A stretch of 5,999 bases of DNA from Enterococcus_I eurekensis (GTDB lineage: Bacteria > Bacillota > Bacilli > Lactobacillales > Enterococcaceae). Position numbers and translations under genes: made by a program. The notes beneath the pieces are model-generated. The model did no database searches. It was not told the origin of the DNA and saw nothing but the letters and a program-made list of their open reading frames with translations. The DNA is taken from NCBI RefSeq assembly GCF_042654605.1, contig NZ_JBHSGT010000024.1:1-5999 (forward strand). Direction: 5' to 3'. This document shows, one piece after another, positions 5,966 to 5,999 of the stretch (the first letter of the stretch is position 1; every line of letters begins with the position of its first letter).

Positions 5966-5999
5966 TCGTGTAGATGAATCGGCTTCGGTTGAGGCACAG
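5941..5999 (+). mobile_element. Probable end of an IS200/IS605-type element (partial, runs off the window)
   Basis: Just where the phosphoesterase homology stops, an outer 6-bp stem AGCCGA/TCGGCT (5942-5947 with 5979-5984) encloses an inner hairpin centred on GCGACTTTAGTCGTG (5956-5970), extended with one bulge to 5953-5973. Imperfect subterminal hairpins with a GCGACTTTAGTCG-like core are characteristic of IS200/IS605-family ends, which transpose as single strands and insert without target duplication 3' of a short T-rich target. The host side ends in TTAAC (5936-5940), a plausible target of that kind. Orientation suggests the left end. No transposase is in the window, so the family is inferred from the hairpin, and a small non-autonomous derivative is equally possible. 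Confidence 0.55.

Noticed and set aside
5940..5999. A simple frameshift, with the phosphoesterase continuing in the +2 frame to the window end
   Set aside because: The +2 frame is open (LAENTRDFSRVDE...) but lacks the expected THLG and GxHTHH motifs, and the bases are dominated by nested hairpins instead.
1..5999. CRISPR array, tRNA genes, prophage or defence island
   Set aside because: No spaced repeats, cloverleaf sequences, integrase or defence-type proteins are visible on either strand.

Overview
The window looks like chromosomal DNA of a low-GC Gram-positive coccus of the order Lactobacillales, most likely Enterococcaceae (Enterococcus, Vagococcus or a relative). This rests on AT-rich base use, AGGAGG-type ribosome binding sites, U-tailed terminators, a Bacillus/Enterococcus-type TadA and SRP RNA, and a YunD-type phosphoesterase. 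The genus is inferred from overall protein character, not from a database search.

Layout. Positions 1-63 may hold the last 20 codons of a rightward gene that faces dapB across a 24-bp perfect bidirectional terminator (82-136). Leftward lie dapB and, upstream of it, dapA: a two-gene operon with a 10-nt gap in which the dapB ribosome binding site overlaps the dapA stop codon. A divergent promoter region (about 1790-2022) separates them from rightward lysA. dapA (dihydrodipicolinate synthase), dapB (dihydrodipicolinate reductase) and lysA (diaminopimelate decarboxylase) are the first two steps after aspartate semialdehyde and the last step of the diaminopimelate/lysine pathway. No lysine riboswitch or T-box was recognised.

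To the right, each in its own transcription unit, are a YugP-family membrane zinc metallopeptidase (HECGH), an unrecognised 111-residue single-pass membrane protein whose promoter contains a perfect dyad, tadA (tRNA adenosine deaminase, probable TTG start) and the small SRP RNA gene ffs with its own promoter and terminator. The last gene is a YunD-type metallophosphoesterase that reads as a normal family member for about 176 codons and then stops abruptly.

The most notable point is the right edge. At about 5941 the phosphoesterase frame breaks into sequence that folds as nested hairpins with a GCGACTTTAGTCGTG core, the kind of subterminal hairpin seen at ends of IS200/IS605-type elements. The simplest reading is that the gene is interrupted by such an element whose body lies outside the window. 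I see no convincing undescribed multi-gene system here; most of the window is ordinary core chromosome.
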